Assembly: GCF_018812025.1 (NCBI RefSeq)
Contig: NC_063053.1
Location: 13,248,623 to 13,312,622 of the forward strand
Direction: 5' to 3'
Origin: Megalobrama amblycephala
Taxonomy: Eukaryota; Chordata; Actinopteri; Cypriniformes; Xenocyprididae
Length of the DNA: 64,000 nt
Shown: in pieces, positions 32,540 to 44,448 of the stretch
Layout of the letters: the number at the start of each line of letters is the position of its first letter
Numbering within the stretch: position 1 is the stretch's first letter
Notes under the pieces: generated by a model
Databases searched by the model: none
Told to the model about the DNA's origin: nothing
The model's input: only the letters and a program-made list of their open reading frames with translations
Program-made: the position numbers and the translations under genes

Positions 32540-32898
32540 AAACTATGTTCTGTCTCCATGCAGTATATTCTCTGGCTCTGTAGGCATGATTGTTTGAAAC
32601 TGAACCCCATTACTGACAGTTTCTAACATTTTCAAGTGCATGAGATTGTCCTGTTTGTTTCTTGCATGAGCTCTTGAAGCTCCGCCCTCTTCTTGAAAGG
32701 GGGCTGGGATCAGTAGCTCATTTGCAATTAAAGGGACACACACAAAAATGGCTTGTTTTTGCTCACCCCCCACAACTGGCAATTTTAACATGCTATAAAA
32801 TTATCTGTGGGGTATTTTGAGATAAAACTTCACATACACACTCTGGAGACATCAGAGACTTATTTTACATCTTGTAAAAGGGGCATAATAGGTGCCCT
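32540..32898 (-). mobile_element. TTAA-type element fragment with vestigial exon
   Basis: The right end reads GGGGCATAATAGGTGCCCT followed by TTAA (32899-32902). The opposite terminus is absent. On the minus strand an ORF (32791-32543) includes MLETVSNGVQFQTIMPTEPE; I recall similar short starts (SNGVQPY-type) in repeated fish ORFs tied to such elements, so this may be a captured or leftover first exon. Truncated and non-autonomous. Confidence 0.6.
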
Positions 32899-32902
32899 TT
32901 AA

Positions 32903-33439
32903 ATCCTCCAAAAATTGGCCTAATTTTCTTTGTAACCACTGAAAGTACTTCGCTGTAACCATATTTTTCCAATTTAGCAGAGAAAACAAAGCTGAAATGA
33001 TTTTTTTGTGGTAATCAACATTATGTTATGCAGTAAATGCTGTCAACTGAGCTTAACTTGTATTGAACCCGGAATATAACAGTTATATGAACAATTTATC
33101 ATATTTTCACCTCTCAGGAGGAAAACACATTCTGTTGTTCCTGTCTTTATGATATCACAAATCAGTTATATTTGGGTTAGTGTGTTATGTAATGTGACTT
33201 GTCTAACTTCCCAAAATGCCTCATTTTAATTGTAAAAAGTTCCCACTTGTGTCAGTGTAGAGTGCTGTAAATCCTGTGATTTCATGTGTTGTGGCTTATT
33301 GAAATTTGATAAAGTAATCCAAAATTACACTGTGTTTATTATGTCACTTTCTATTTAGAAGCTTTTTATAATCATTTGTTATGAAATTGAAACATGGCTG
33401 CTACTGGGCTGCTACTTTTTTTGAGGACGAAAATCGTAG
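32903..33439. other. Non-coding stretch
   Basis: Nothing recognised besides A/T-rich sequence. Confidence 0.5.
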
Positions 33440-34195
33440 AGGAACACTCCACTTTTTTTTCCAACTCCCCTAGAGTTACACAGTTGAGTTTTACTGTTTT
33501 CCAATCTATTCAGCCGATCTCCGGGTCTGGCGGTACCACTTTTAGCATAGCTTAGCATAGTTCATTGAATCTGATTAGACCGTTAGCATTTCGAAATGAC
33601 TCAAAAATGACCAAAGAGTTTCGATATTTTTCCTATTTAAAACTTGACTCTTCTGTAGTTACATCGTGTACTAAGACTGATGGAAAATGAAAAGTTGCGA
33701 TATGGCTAGGAACTATACTCTCATTCCGGCGTAATAATCAAGGGACTTTGCTGCCATACCATGGGTGCAGCAGGCGCAATGATATTACGCAGCGCCTCTC
33801 ACATATGTCTCCATGGTTGCAAGGCATGCTCCCTGTGCAAACGGGGTCACAGGCGCTGCGTAATATCATTGCACCTGCTGCACCCATGGTGAGAATATAG
33901 TTTCTAGCCATATCGGCCTACAAAATGGCAACTTTTAATTTTCTGTCAGTCTTAGTACATGATGTAACTACAGAAGAGTCAAGTTTTAAATAGGATAAAT
34001 ATCGAAACTCTTTGGTCATTTTTGAGCGAGATGCTAACGGTCTAATCAGATTCAATGAACTATGCTAAGCTATGCTAAAAGTGGTACCGCCTGACCCAGA
34101 GATCGGCTGAATGGATTCGAAAATGGTAAAACTCAACTGTTTAACTCTAGGGGAGTTGGAAAATGAGCCTATTTTCAAAAAAGTGGAGTGTTCCT
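33440..34195. mobile_element. Fold-back element (AGGAACACTCCAC termini)
   Basis: AGGAACACTCCACTTTTTTT on the left and AAAAAAGTGGAGTGTTCCT followed by TTAA on the right. Arms of about 350 bp pair through CTCCCCTAGAGTTA, GGCGGTACCACTTTTAGC, TGAATCTGATTAGACCG and ATATTACGCAGCGCCT. The left TTAA has decayed (GTAG). The tip of the palindrome lies around 33810-33840. No ORF. Confidence 0.88.
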
Positions 34196-34199
34196 TTAA

Positions 34200-36374
34200 C
34201 CAGAGCATCAAACGCAGCATGAGACCGAAGGTTATAGATCATAAGTTGCACATTAGTGCACGCTGCCTTATTTAAGCGTGAATCTCCTCTGATCTGAGAC
34301 CTTCTGTTCTGATCCATATAGAGCCATCAGTGAATCACCTGGTGCTGGTATTAAGGGAGGGAATTTACTACTGAACTCATTAATATATGCTGTGGAAACA
34401 AAGGAGGCAGAAAGTGTGTTCTCCTCAGCACGCTGCAGGGAGGCAGTATGGGTACACAGGGCCAATCTGAGCCTCAGACAGGATGAGTAATGAAGCAGCA
34501 TCTTCTGTACGTGTGCTCCACATGCTCTGGAATATTCCTACTTGTGTGTGAGTGCAAAAGTTTGTGCAAATCATTGTGTGTCTGTGTGTGATTGATTGTT
34601 GCAGAAGGTGGGAACTACGTCTTGTGCTTCCCTCTGATCTTTTGTTATGATCTTTTTGTTGTTGTATTTTCTCCATGTGTGTGTGTGTGAGTGTATAGTA
34701 ATTAATTTCTCTACAACTTCAAAGAGTTACATATGGGCTTGCTTGTCCGTCGAGATTCAGGAAGTGTTGTCGGAGGAGGGTCAGAGTATAGAACACAAAC
34801 ACAACAAATACAAGTACACATAGACAACTGCAATACTATATTTAAACATCAGCACTGGGTTTATATAACAGCTCACAGTGTTTCTTGCATAGCAGGAAAG
34901 GCCCATTTTCTGGGTTTTAAGAGCAGTGAAATGGCATACTGCAAATATGAACATGAAAATCCATTGAAATCCGTTTACGTTTCCTTCACAACCCTCTTGT
35001 GTTTAGGGGCAAAAGGCGTGTTGTGTTCTTAAGTAGTGCATCAGCTTTCTGTCCTGTCTCGTTTGGTCTGAGCACATAATTCAATATCCTGGTGTCTGGC
35101 CTGTCTCCTCCTCTATCTCCATCACATCTCAGTTCAGGCCATAATAGAACATAGAAAGTTGAATGGACTCAGTTGAGTTTACAGGAACTAATGGGATTAT
35201 TTTAATAGTTGGCCTGTCAATTGGTTTAAATTTTTCAGATTTCAAGTCAGATTAATTAGAGGATATGCTGACTCATTTAATTGCAATCAATCACATATAT
35301 TTACTGAAAAAAGCTTCTAAATGAAAGTATTTCAAAGACATTATTGTGGAACATGACAACATTGAAAAGACATTTTTAAAAAGTTGCTTTAGAACTCAAT
35401 AAATTGTTTATGTGTATATACAGGCAATATCAGATATTGGTCTGAAATATTATTTCAAATGTTATTTAGACAAAATTAAACTAAAATATACACAGCTTTT
35501 CAAAAGTTATGATTTTTTTTCAATTTATGATATTTTACAATTAATACTTTTATTCAGAACACTTCAAATGGTTCAAAAGTGAAAGATTTTTACATTATTG
35601 TAACAAAAGGTATCAATTTCAAATTAAGGCTTTTCTATTGATGTTTCTATTAAGAATACTTAAAAAAATATATCACAATTTCCATAAACATGTTAAGCAG
35701 CACAACTGTTTTCAACACGATAATAATAGGAAATGTTACTTGAGCAAAAAATCTAGATATTAGAATGATTTCTGAAGGATCACATGACCCTGAAGACTGG
35801 AGTAATGGCTGTTTTTTTTTTTTGATCAAATAAATCCAAAAAGCTGTTTAAATGACTTTTGAACAGTAGTATAAGAGAAAACAAATCAAGCTTAAATTAG
35901 CATGTTAAATTGGCACCCAATAGTTTATGCATATAATCACATTTAATTGCATTACAAATCTTACTTTGTAAGTGTTCACCAATGTATAACATATGCTGGT
36001 CCTCCTTTGGAGATAAATTGATTCTGTGTGATTAATAACAAAAGTCTTCTATAGTAATATGTAATGAAGTCCCAGTCTTCAAAGATGAGTGTATAGTGAC
36101 ATTTTTCTCACACCTCTGTTGTAATGAGTAACAAGAAGTAGCAGCATCTATTCATTGGAGTCTAACACAGTAAAAAGCCAGTTATACTGCAGTAGAACAA
36201 TGATATAATGAAGCTTCATCCATCTGAAATATCTTATTATGTTCTTATCTTATTATTTTAGTGTGCAGAATGATTGTTATTAGGATGAACATTTAAAAAA
36301 TGTTTAGGCTGCTCTTCCTCAGCGGTCTAACAATATCAAAATGATCGAGAGAGAGAGAGAAAACACCTACTGTG
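34200..36374. other. Non-coding stretch with one decayed repeat
   Basis: 35495-35875 is a strongly decayed member of the AAACTTTTGAAC family (GCAGCACAACTGTTTTCAAC, ATTAGAATGATTTCTGAAGG). 34260-35040 has ORFs on both strands without recognisable content. The rest holds nothing I can name. Confidence 0.45.
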
Positions 36375-37105
36375 CATTCTTAAAAAATAAAGATTCCCGA
36401 AGGGAGTTTTCACAGCAGTGCCATAGAAGAACCATTTTCAGTGATTTTTAGTATAGAGAACATTTTAATACGGTGACCAGGAGGGGACATGTTCGGTTCA
36501 CTTTGTTTTGTCATGGCCATGGCATATTAACTCGTGAGAGCATGATAATATGTCATGGCCACTGGATATTAATTCCTGGGAACGTGATAATATGTTGTGG
36601 CCACGGGATCATTTTGTCGATGTAACAACATCCTTATGCTGTGGCCTACAGTATAATATAATAGTATAATAAAGGTTAACATAATAATTTCTTAATCCTG
36701 CACTTTTTTGTCATTCTTAATTGAAAATAAAATATTAATTTATTAATAGTATCAATTTCTCATAATCCCAGGTTGCTATGGCCACGCAGGTTATTTTACA
36801 CATTAAATTCATGTCCACAAGAAATAGATGTCTTTCCCACAACATAGGATCTCAAGGCCACGACTTTACATCATGTGGCCTCAGCATGAGTATGTTGTTC
36901 AACAAAATGATCTTGTGGCTGTTTAAATTTTTTCCACGAGTTAATATGTCATGGCCACAACAAAACTTAGTGAACCAAACATGTTTCCACCTGGTCACCA
37001 TATATTAATATTCTAAAGAACCTTTTACCACTATAAAGAACCTTTTGTGGAATGGAAAAGCTGCATTGAACCATCGATGCCATTAAAGAACCTTTAACAA
37101 GAGTA
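36375..37105. mobile_element. Old MITE (AAAGAACCTTT type) split by a younger one
   Basis: Left part TTCTTAAAAAATAAAGATTC…CATAGAAGAACCATTTTC and right part CTAAAGAACCTTTTACCACT…ACCATCGATGCC…AAAGAACC form one repeat whose halves are separated by 36471-37000. Confidence 0.65.
36471..37000. mobile_element. Inverted-repeat element (CGGTGACCAG / CTGGTCACCA)
   Basis: About 65-bp imperfect termini: GGTGACCAGGAGGGGACATG and GGTTCACTTTGTTTTG on the left against CAAAACTTAGTGAACC and CATGTTTCCACCTGGTCACC on the right. Flanked by TA on both sides. ATGGCCA/TGGCCAC motifs recur through it. No transposase. Confidence 0.8.
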
Positions 37106-37390
37106 TTGAGTGTTTATATTAGTGATGGTGTATGTAGGTTAATATGCCAATAAATGTGCCTTCTGTTCAGCTTTGTTATGCTACATCTAGCTGTTTTAAA
37201 ACACAAGAAGGCAATCTGTGTAAAGGACCCCTGAGAAATTAGGAACAAATTATGATGTATCATGCCCTGGGCACTGAGTATAGACCCCTTAATCGCCTAC
37301 GTCACTGTGACGTCACTGCTCTAGCTGGAGGCAAAACATAAATAAGAACTAATAGCGGGCGCGCTAAAAGTTTGAGGTTTTGACTTTAAA

Positions 37391-37592
37391 ATGTCGTCTT
37401 GTTGTGTTTTTGGCTGCCAGAACAGAAGGAACAGGACTTTTGGTTCAAAACTAAAGTTTTACCAGATCCCGGCAGACATTCCTTCACAGAAATCAAAAAG
37501 ATAATTGTGGTTGAAAGCAATACGGCGTAGTACAGACTGGACGGAGACGATCATAAATAATACTTGTGTTTGCAGTGCACACTTCATATCAG
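37391..37592 (+). pseudogene. THAP zinc-finger first exon with in-frame stop
   Basis: From the ATG it reads MSSCCVFGCQNRRNRTFG, then LKFYQIPADIPSQKSKR, a stop (TAA, codon 38), and then LWLKAIRRSTDWTET…NNTCVCSAHFISG. The pattern is that of the C2CH THAP DNA-binding domain: N-terminal cysteines (Cys5, Cys9), a central tryptophan, a conserved WxxAI/RR region and a CxxH (Cys61, His64). A GT (GTAAAA) follows directly at 37593, a plausible donor. The stop replaces a position where relatives usually have Gln or Lys, so a single substitution inactivated it. No downstream transposase exon is present. Confidence 0.85.
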
Positions 37593-37796
37593 GTAAAATA
37601 ATCGATGCATATGTAATGGTGTGTTGGTTTTATCTAGTACAAATCAGCAAGTTTCTGTTTTATAGGTGAAATGTCGCCAACTTTCAGCACACTAGCTAGC
37701 TTAAATGTTAAACAAACATACAGCGATAGATGTGTGTGCCATCCTTTGAATGGTCTCTTAAAATAATCCACATTGCTAGCCATAATCATAGTTAGC

Positions 37797-38365
37797 CCTA
37801 GCCTGGTAATACCAGACTCTGCTACTTCACTTTGCTTCGTAGACAGAGTCTGGAATGGCATAATAGAGAAGTGTTTTCTCTCTCGCTAGGGGGCGCTTGT
37901 CTGAAGTTTAAAATCATTGGTTACCCATAAGCCAATCAGATACGTTTAGTTATGACGTATGTTATGCGCCTGTGCAGCCGCATCGAAGCACAGACATCAT
38001 GCATCGAACTCAAATCTGTTTAAAGATTTAAAGACTTAAAATGTTTATCAAACACTCTTCTTGTTCTGGCTTCAGTTTGAAACATTGAGTTTGAATGTTC
38101 TCCATAACAGAGCGAATTGCATCCCGTGTCTCGTTTCCCATTTCCGCGGTCGTTTCGGTTTTCGATTTCTCTAACCTACAATGTAAAACTCGGCGCTTAG
38201 CATCTACGTCACCGCTCTCAGTCCGCCCTCTGTTCGTTGATTGGCCCGGCTGTTTCCAGACCGGTGGCAAAGAGAAAGCTCTGACGCTGTATCAGACTGA
38301 GTACAGAAGCGAAATGAAATTGAGCGGAAGTAGGAAGTCTGACGTAGTCAGCTAAGTTAGCCCAG
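37797..38365 (-). mobile_element. Nested repeat (CCTGGTAATACCAGACTC end)
   Basis: The left end has CCTGGTAATACCAGACTCTG followed by a small hairpin (CCAGACTCTG/CAGAGTCTGG). The right end is less clear (near AGCCCAGCGTTA). It interrupts the THAP element and contains the minus-strand ORF described next. Boundaries approximate. Confidence 0.5.
38028..38270 (-). pseudogene. N-terminal fragment resembling a RecQ-like helicase
   Basis: The 80-residue minus ORF ends IRSVMENIQTQCFKLKPEQE followed by ECLINIL and a stop. An acidic/aromatic CF.LKPEQEECL motif just before the expected nucleotide-binding loop is typical of the start of RecQ-type helicases, many repeated copies of which exist in fish genomes. 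Here the sequence stops before the Walker A (GKS/T) motif, so no activity is possible. It is probably a first exon carried by the nested repeat. The helicase resemblance rests on this single motif. Confidence 0.4.
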
Positions 38366-38699
38366 CGTTAGGTTACATTAGACAATAAACCTTGACGAAA
38401 TGCCCCGAACCACCTGAAAGTAATTAATATGTTGTCTAGGAAATATCCAAAACTTAAGTTAATTTACAAAAATAGCTGTCACGGTCCCGCAGAGTCAGTG
38501 ACTGTACATATTCGGACAGTTCTGAACTTTCTTCTGCATCTATGTTTAATAAATCCCTCCTAAAACATGCTAGCTTACGCTTGTCAACATTGAGTCCAGC
38601 GTCTCTTTTTGCCTCCAGCTAAGCCCCGCCCACCAAGAAACGTTGCAATGTTTACAAACTTTTAAGGGGTCTATAGGTTCCTATAGTTAGAATATAGAA

Positions 38700-38810
38700 A
38701 TATAGCTGCAAGCAGCGATGACGGGCCGAAGCCCCGGCGCCATCGCCATTGCCTCCCTCATGGTTTAAGGAAACATGTGCATGGCGGGCAACATACAATC
38801 TTATTTTAAT
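38700..38810 (+). repeat. Repeat head, TATAGCTGCAAGCAGCGATG
   Basis: TATAGCTGCAAGCAGCGATG followed by ACGGGCCGAAGCCCCGGCGC is the conserved start of a repeat I have met often in fish genomes. Only about 110 bp are present. Confidence 0.5.
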
Positions 38811-39193
38811 GTGACACATTCTATTTCCCTTTTTTTGTCATTTCTTTAATCCCTTGCCATGGCAACACTGTTCGAGATATCCTACAATCGTTCACAATTT
38901 AGCATCTTCAGTGTCTTTGTTTCATGTTGACCGAGTTTGATGCCGATTGCATGAACCTCTTACGAAGAGTGCTTAAAAAACCTGTTTTTTAAAAAAAAAG
39001 GTTTTTTTTTTAAAAAGAATTTACTACTTTTTTTCAGCAAAGATTCATTCAATTGATCAAAATAGTAGCATAAGACATAATGTTATAAAATATTTCTTTA
39101 AAAAAAACTTTTTCTACTATTAATCAAAGAATAATAGAAAATGTACCACAGTTTCCACAAAAATTTTAAGCAGCACAACTTTTTTCAGTATTG

Positions 39194-39224
<31 letters not shown>

Positions 39225-40622
39225 TTTTGAATAGTAGTGTGTAAACATACCCAGAATAAATGTTTCAGGCTTTTCTCTGTTTATTACTCATCCCTTCTAT
39301 AGGGAGCAATGTGTTATAAATAAATAGTATAGTTTATTTGCATATTAATATAATAAACTATAACTTGAAGTTATTACTAACATACTATTATAAATATATA
39401 TTTACATGACATCATATACTCAGTTGGTTCCATAATTTTTTCCCCCCCTTCAGATCAGAAAAACCTCTTCTGATCTCATTTTGAAAACTCAGAACTCTGG
39501 TTTTGATGAGATTTGTTAGGAAAAATATTATCTACCCAAGCACTGTTACCACTGTTTCTGCCACAAAAACTCTTGGTATTTGACTTTGTCCACCTACAGT
39601 AGCAAAAAGATACAGACAAAGGAGAAATCCACATATAGTTTTCTACATATTGTCTGCCAAAATATAATTGCATGAGAATTCTCCCCACATGTGTACAGAT
39701 GTGCATGTAAAGGTGCTCTCACATGCTTAGATATTCTGTCAGATTTGCCAATATGTTCTCCTACAGTACTAATATAGAGTATTCTACTATAAAATAAATA
39801 TAGACAAGAACCCCAATGGTTTACATCTACAGAATCTTGCTGGTCTGACTCCAGCTTATTTGCAAAATATTCTACACTGTCTCAGAAACATATTGATCAC
39901 CTAGTGACATCCTTCAAATGTTCCTTTTTTGCTTCTCTGCCTGCAAATTTGCTGCAATTCATGACTGCATAAAATGCTGCAATTGGATTATTGATATAAT
40001 CTCAGTTGAATGGTTTTGAATAATCTTCTCTGTATTATTTATATAATTTCTGATGAAATTATTAAATTCTATATTTTTTTATTCCTATTTTTTTTTTTAT
40101 TCCTCATTTTTCTTTCTCTCCCTCAAGAGAACCTGTTAACCATGAGTCTTGTCCCATGTTTTGGATTTGTAATGCGCCTTCAGTACTGCCCATAGTTCCA
40201 TACAATAGTTCCATAAAACAGCTAGGTCACTGATACAAGTCTTCATCTCGTGTGAGTAAATGTGATCATATTTCTTAAAAATGTATAAAAGTACCCTTTT
40301 TTATGTCTAAAACCTTTTTTAATTAGCAAAAAAAACTTTGAGTGTCTCTGGTTAAGTCAAGGTAAAAACCGCATCCTTCACAAACACACTATGCTTTTGG
40401 TATTAATTGAAAGTAAAGATGCTTTACACACCTTCTGTATGAGATATTTGTTTTTCTTTCCTGACATGATTAAACTCAATGACCATTAGTGAAGCAAAAT
40501 TTTTGTCTGTGACTCGGCTGTGGTTCCTATTGAAATTCCAAGTATGTGTGTTTGCTGCAGGTTGTCTTCATCCCTTGAGGCCTCTGTTTGAAATGGAAAT
40601 TTTCTTGGGAAATCAAAATATG

Positions 40623-40700
<78 letters not shown>

Positions 40701-41039
40701 ACACAGTGGACCTCTCTGCTCCATTTCTAAGCTTTGCTTGTCATGGCTCTGTGGCAGCCCTGTGTGCTCCTATGGCTTCTGACACCTGCAGTAGAACACA
40801 TTCAGCATGCAGGGATCCTTAGATAATTAAAGTCTCTCTTTGGTTTGACCAAAAGACATCTTACCTTCATTATGGTTATTTACAGTAAACATAATATTTT
40901 TAGTTTGTCTTGATGTTCTTGTATACATGTTCTTGTTTGTTTGTTTACTGTTTGTTTGCTTTATTGTGCATTTTTGCTTAGTCAAGATCATATTAAAAAT
41001 CCACACTCTGAAGAAATCTGTAAAAATAGGGCACATTGT
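38811..41039. other. Non-coding stretch
   Basis: Contains a decayed AAACTTTTGAAC-family copy (39040-39245) with an (AAT)n run at 39198-39221, poly(T)/(A) near 38985-39015, and the CA repeat at 40624. ORFs such as 39476-39706 are unremarkable. Confidence 0.45.
40624..40705. repeat. (CA)n microsatellite
   Basis: About 35 uninterrupted CA units followed by TCACACACACA. ORFs of Thr-His or Val-Cys repeats over it are artefacts. Confidence 0.98.
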
Positions 41040-41228
41040 GCTGTATTAATTTAGCAGAATTTTCTGTATTTATTTTTTACAGGTGTTTTATCTGTATTTT
41101 GAATTTTGCACTTCATTGAGTTGTGTTTTAGAGTTAACAAATGTCCGTTAAAATTACTGGATAATGTCTGTATAATTAGCTGCCAGTACGTTTTCTGTTA
41201 TTTTACGGAATTATTTTTTACAGTGCAG
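41040..41228. repeat. Short MITE-like repeat (TTTTACAGTG end)
   Basis: Ends GTTATTTTACGGAATT…TTTTTTACAGTG and contains TATAATTAGCTGCCAGTACG, a combination recurrent in cyprinid repeats. Left boundary unclear. Confidence 0.45.
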
Positions 41229-41356
41229 AACATGCACAATAACATAGCAACCAACAATGTGAAAAACAGAGAATATTACTGAACAATAATAATAATAAAA
41301 GTCTTGTGTGGAATAATACAGATCTCTTACATTTGGAAGTAATAGCTTTACATTAA

Positions 41357-42221
41357 AGGGTTCACCCAAAAATGAAAATTCTGTCATGAATTACTCACCC
41401 TCATGTTGTTCCACATCCGTAAGACCTTTGTTCATCTTCGGAACGCAAATGAAGATATTTTTGATAAAATCCGATGGCTCAGTGAGGCCTGCATTTTCCA
41501 GCAAGATAATTAACACTTTCAGATGCCCAGAAAGCTACTAAAGACGTATTTAAAACAGTTCATGTGACTACAGTGGTTCAACCTTAATGTCATGAAGCGA
41601 CGAGAATACTTTTTATGCACCAAAAAACAAAATAACTTTTTTTAACAATATCTAGTGATGGGCAATTTCAAAACACTGCTTCATGAAGCTTCGACGCTTT
41701 ACAAATCTTTTGGTTCGGAGCGTGTATCAAACTGCCAAAATCATGTGATTTCAATAAACGAGGCTCCGTTACATCATAAGTGTTTTGAAATTTCAATAGT
41801 TCACCACTGGGGGGGCGTGACTTTGGCAATTTGATACACCCTCCGAACCATTCATTTGAAACAAAAGATTCGTAAAGCTTCGAAGCTTCATGAGGCAGTG
41901 TTTCGAAATCGCTAGATATTGTTGAATAAAGTCGTTTTTTTTTTTTTTTTTTGTTTTTTTGGCACACAAAAAGTATTCTCGTCACTTCATAACATTAAGG
42001 TTGAACCAGTGTAGTCACATGACAGATATGTCTTTAGTAGCTTTCTGGGCTTCTGAAAGTGTTAACTATCTTGCTGGCAATGGAGGCCTCACTGAGCCAT
42101 CGGATTTTATCAAAAATATCTTAAATTGCGTTCCGAAGATGAACGAAGGTCTTACGGGTGTCGAATGACATGAGGGTGAGTAATTAATGACAGAATTTTC
42201 ATTTTTGGGTGAACTAACCCT
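41357..42221. mobile_element. Complete TTAA fold-back element
   Basis: AGGGTTCACCCAAAAATG … CATTTTTGGGTGAACTAACCCT flanked by TTAA (41353-41356, 42222-42225). Arms of roughly 370 bp pair nearly throughout: ATTACTCACCCTCATG/CATGAGGGTGAGTAAT, GATGGCTCAGTGAGGCC/GGCCTCACTGAGCCATC. The central loop holds CACTGGGGGGGCGTGACTTT. It is the reference copy for the truncated 19655-20544 element and the 59738 fragment. No ORF of its own. Confidence 0.92.
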
Positions 42222-42225
42222 TTAA

Positions 42226-43613
42226 TACAGCTTTGGTAAACACTTTAAACCTTTTTGCTCATTTGAAATTATCTTTATTGACTCACTCAAATAATGTCTT
42301 CATTTTCTGTTAGCTTTGTTACTTAGCAATGAATTTTACCAGGCATGCCCTATATGGATAATGATAACAATAAACATTATAGTCAGAAAAATGAAAATGA
42401 TCATTCTGAATCCATGAATTTGGAGGTGTAAATAAATCCTTCCTTTCTCGAAAACCTCTAAACCTGCCAAATGTCCCTTAAATGTCTGCCAACACCACCC
42501 TCCTGCTTTGCTGAGATAGGATTTAACAACGCTGTGTTCTCACAAGGCTGGTATTAACTGAACACCGTCCCATATCCACATGTTTCTTCAGGTCTTGAGG
42601 GGGTGTTCTTCTATTTGGAGGCAGTGTGCACTTTACAACCTCCAAAAGGAGTTTAAACCCTCCAGCTGACCCTGTTATCTCAGTATAGGGTGAGGTGTGA
42701 CAGGGGGAGGGTGTGTACGAGCCAAGCCCTTGTCCCCAGAGGTACCGTACGGGGGCGGTTGCTGGTCCTAACCGCCCTCGGTGTGCTGTCCAGCCCGAGT
42801 CAGCATGTCACCGTAAAGGCTGTGCTAGTTTTGACAGGACTCAAATGCTCTTCATGCCTCATAATTCAACGCTTCTTTAAAGCTATTGCTTCTGGCCAAG
42901 TGATTTTTCTGCCATCCATTCGGAGATGTATTGGTGTGTGTGTGTGGGCAGTTCTGTGCGTGGACTCGTTTTTCTGCGTCATCTGTACATGTATGTGTCA
43001 GTGTGTGCCTTTTTTATGAAACGCTGATCCACACAGTGCAATGAATGTGTCATTTTTAGTGGTTGACAATAATAAAGTTGGATTGCCCAGCTGTTTTATA
43101 GCTGTGACTGATGAGAGGAGAATTTTTTGGTATTTCACCCCTCTGAAAGAGAGAAAATGTGATTAATAAAACATGAGATCTGATGTCATTTGCCTCCCTC
43201 TTGACTGTGATTTCTAGCTCATTATTGGCTGTTTTCCTGCGCTAACAGCTTGTTTTGGTTGACTTGCCATTCAGGTGACATCATCTGCAAAAGGTACATT
43301 CTAGTGGGATATACAAATAAAGTGCTAATTTATTTACATCCCACCCAGCTTAACTACAGCCTGCTGAGAAGAACTAAACAATCTGAGGGCTCAGGCATAA
43401 GAACATCTCTGCATACACAATGATTTCTCATTTTGTTTTTATTCTTTTGAAGTCTGTGAGTTTGCTTCTGCTTCTATCTGGGTTTTAGGCAAGGATACAT
43501 CAGAAAAGACAGGAAACTGTAAACAATTCTGCAGGAAATAATTTCGACTTCATGATTTTATTGATGCGAATACCAATTTTTCAACCTCCACTAAACATAA
43601 AAATCTGCTATTA
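42226..43613. other. Non-repetitive stretch; candidate conserved block 42.68-43.40 kb
   Basis: 42690-42900 is unusually G+C-rich for the window (GAGGTACCGTACGGGGGCGG) and is overlapped by a 109-aa ORF (42690-43019) with no recognised domain. 43080-43400 contains TCTAGCTCATTATTGGC, GGTGACATCATCTGC and AAGTGCTAATTTATTTAC. No transposon ends. Either regulatory DNA or a non-coding exon is possible; unsupported so far. Confidence 0.35.
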
Positions 43614-44448
43614 AGGGTCCGTTACACGACAACGATATGCTTAAAACGGAGAAGTTTTTTCTTTGAGTTTTCCGCGTGACAAAACCATTGTCAAAATGAT
43701 CCACATTCACATGAATCCGTGAAAACGACAAAAAATGCTGTATTCTGCTGGCAGGCCATTAGATGGCGATGAAGTGGTGACTATAGACTGAATATGTAAA
43801 GGCCGAAACACACCAAGCTGACAGTCGGCCATCGGGCAGTTTTTCTTCGTCGGTCGACTAAGTTTTCTCAGTGTGTTCCATACCGTCGGCTGATGTTGGT
43901 CCTCTTCGGCTTTTTTTCGGCCGATTCGAAATGTTGAATCAGCGTCGGAGCTCATCGGTCCGTCGGGCCATCTGATCATTCTGATTGGCTGTTCAGATAC
44001 TGCCACCTGCTGGTTCAGAAAGGCATTTCATCTCACGCAGGCTCAGAACTGACGTGCTACTTGGCCGTCGGCTGTCTAGCGTTGTTCCCTTTCTAGAACG
44101 GTCTCTCGAGGTTACCATAGTAACCGGAGACGGATTGGTGTGTCAGGGCAACTTTGGATACAGACGCTGCTGACGCGAGCCAACCCTGCAATCTGCTTTT
44201 GTCGCCACTAGTTCGTCGGAGACGGCTTGGTGTGTTCCAGCCTTAATCCGCATGTGCATGACGTAATCATTTTCACAGATACAAGTTTTTGTTGTTTACA
44301 CGGAGACCATTTTCAAAAACGTAAACTTTGAAACCCGTTTTCAAAAGTTCGCGTTTTCAGGCCAGCAAAACGCTGACTAAATGAACGGCCAAAATGCATA
44401 AAAAGTTTTCCGCTGAAAGTTTTCAGTTGAAAACGGTGTCATGTAAAA
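43614..44448. mobile_element. Older inverted element (GGGTCCGTTACACGAC) split by a younger MITE
   Basis: Starts AGGGTCCGTTACACGACAAC and ends GTTTTCAGTTGAAAACGG…TGTCATGTAAA; GTTTTC/GAAAAC motifs near each end are inverted. It is interrupted at a TAA by 43800-44243. Confidence 0.6.
43800..44243. mobile_element. PIF/Harbinger-like MITE, TAA duplication
   Basis: AGGCCGAAACACACCAAGC at the left and GCTTGGTGTGTTCCAGCCT at the right, flanked by TAA (43797-43799, 44244-44246). A 3-bp TWA-type duplication is the rule for PIF/Harbinger elements. The G+C-rich interior abounds in GTCGG. Shares terminus style with 58139-59387. No transposase. Confidence 0.8.

Larger units (their letters stand above)
37281..38674. 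mobile_element. DNA transposon with THAP exon remnant
   Basis: The ends are TAGACCCCTTAA and TTTAAGGGGTCTA. A further matched pair, GCTGGAGGCAAAA (37325) and TTTTTGCCTCCAGC (38609), extends the inverted termini. It carries a THAP exon near its left end and a nested element (37797-38365). THAP domains are found in P-element-like and Kolobok transposases, so this is likely an internally deleted derivative of one. The target duplication could not be resolved. Confidence 0.75.

Noticed and set aside
40479..40730. ORFs rich in Thr-His or Val-Cys
   Set aside because: Translations of the (CA)n microsatellite.
42690..43019. 109-aa plus-strand ORF
   Set aside because: No domain recognised; kept only as part of a composition anomaly, not as a gene.
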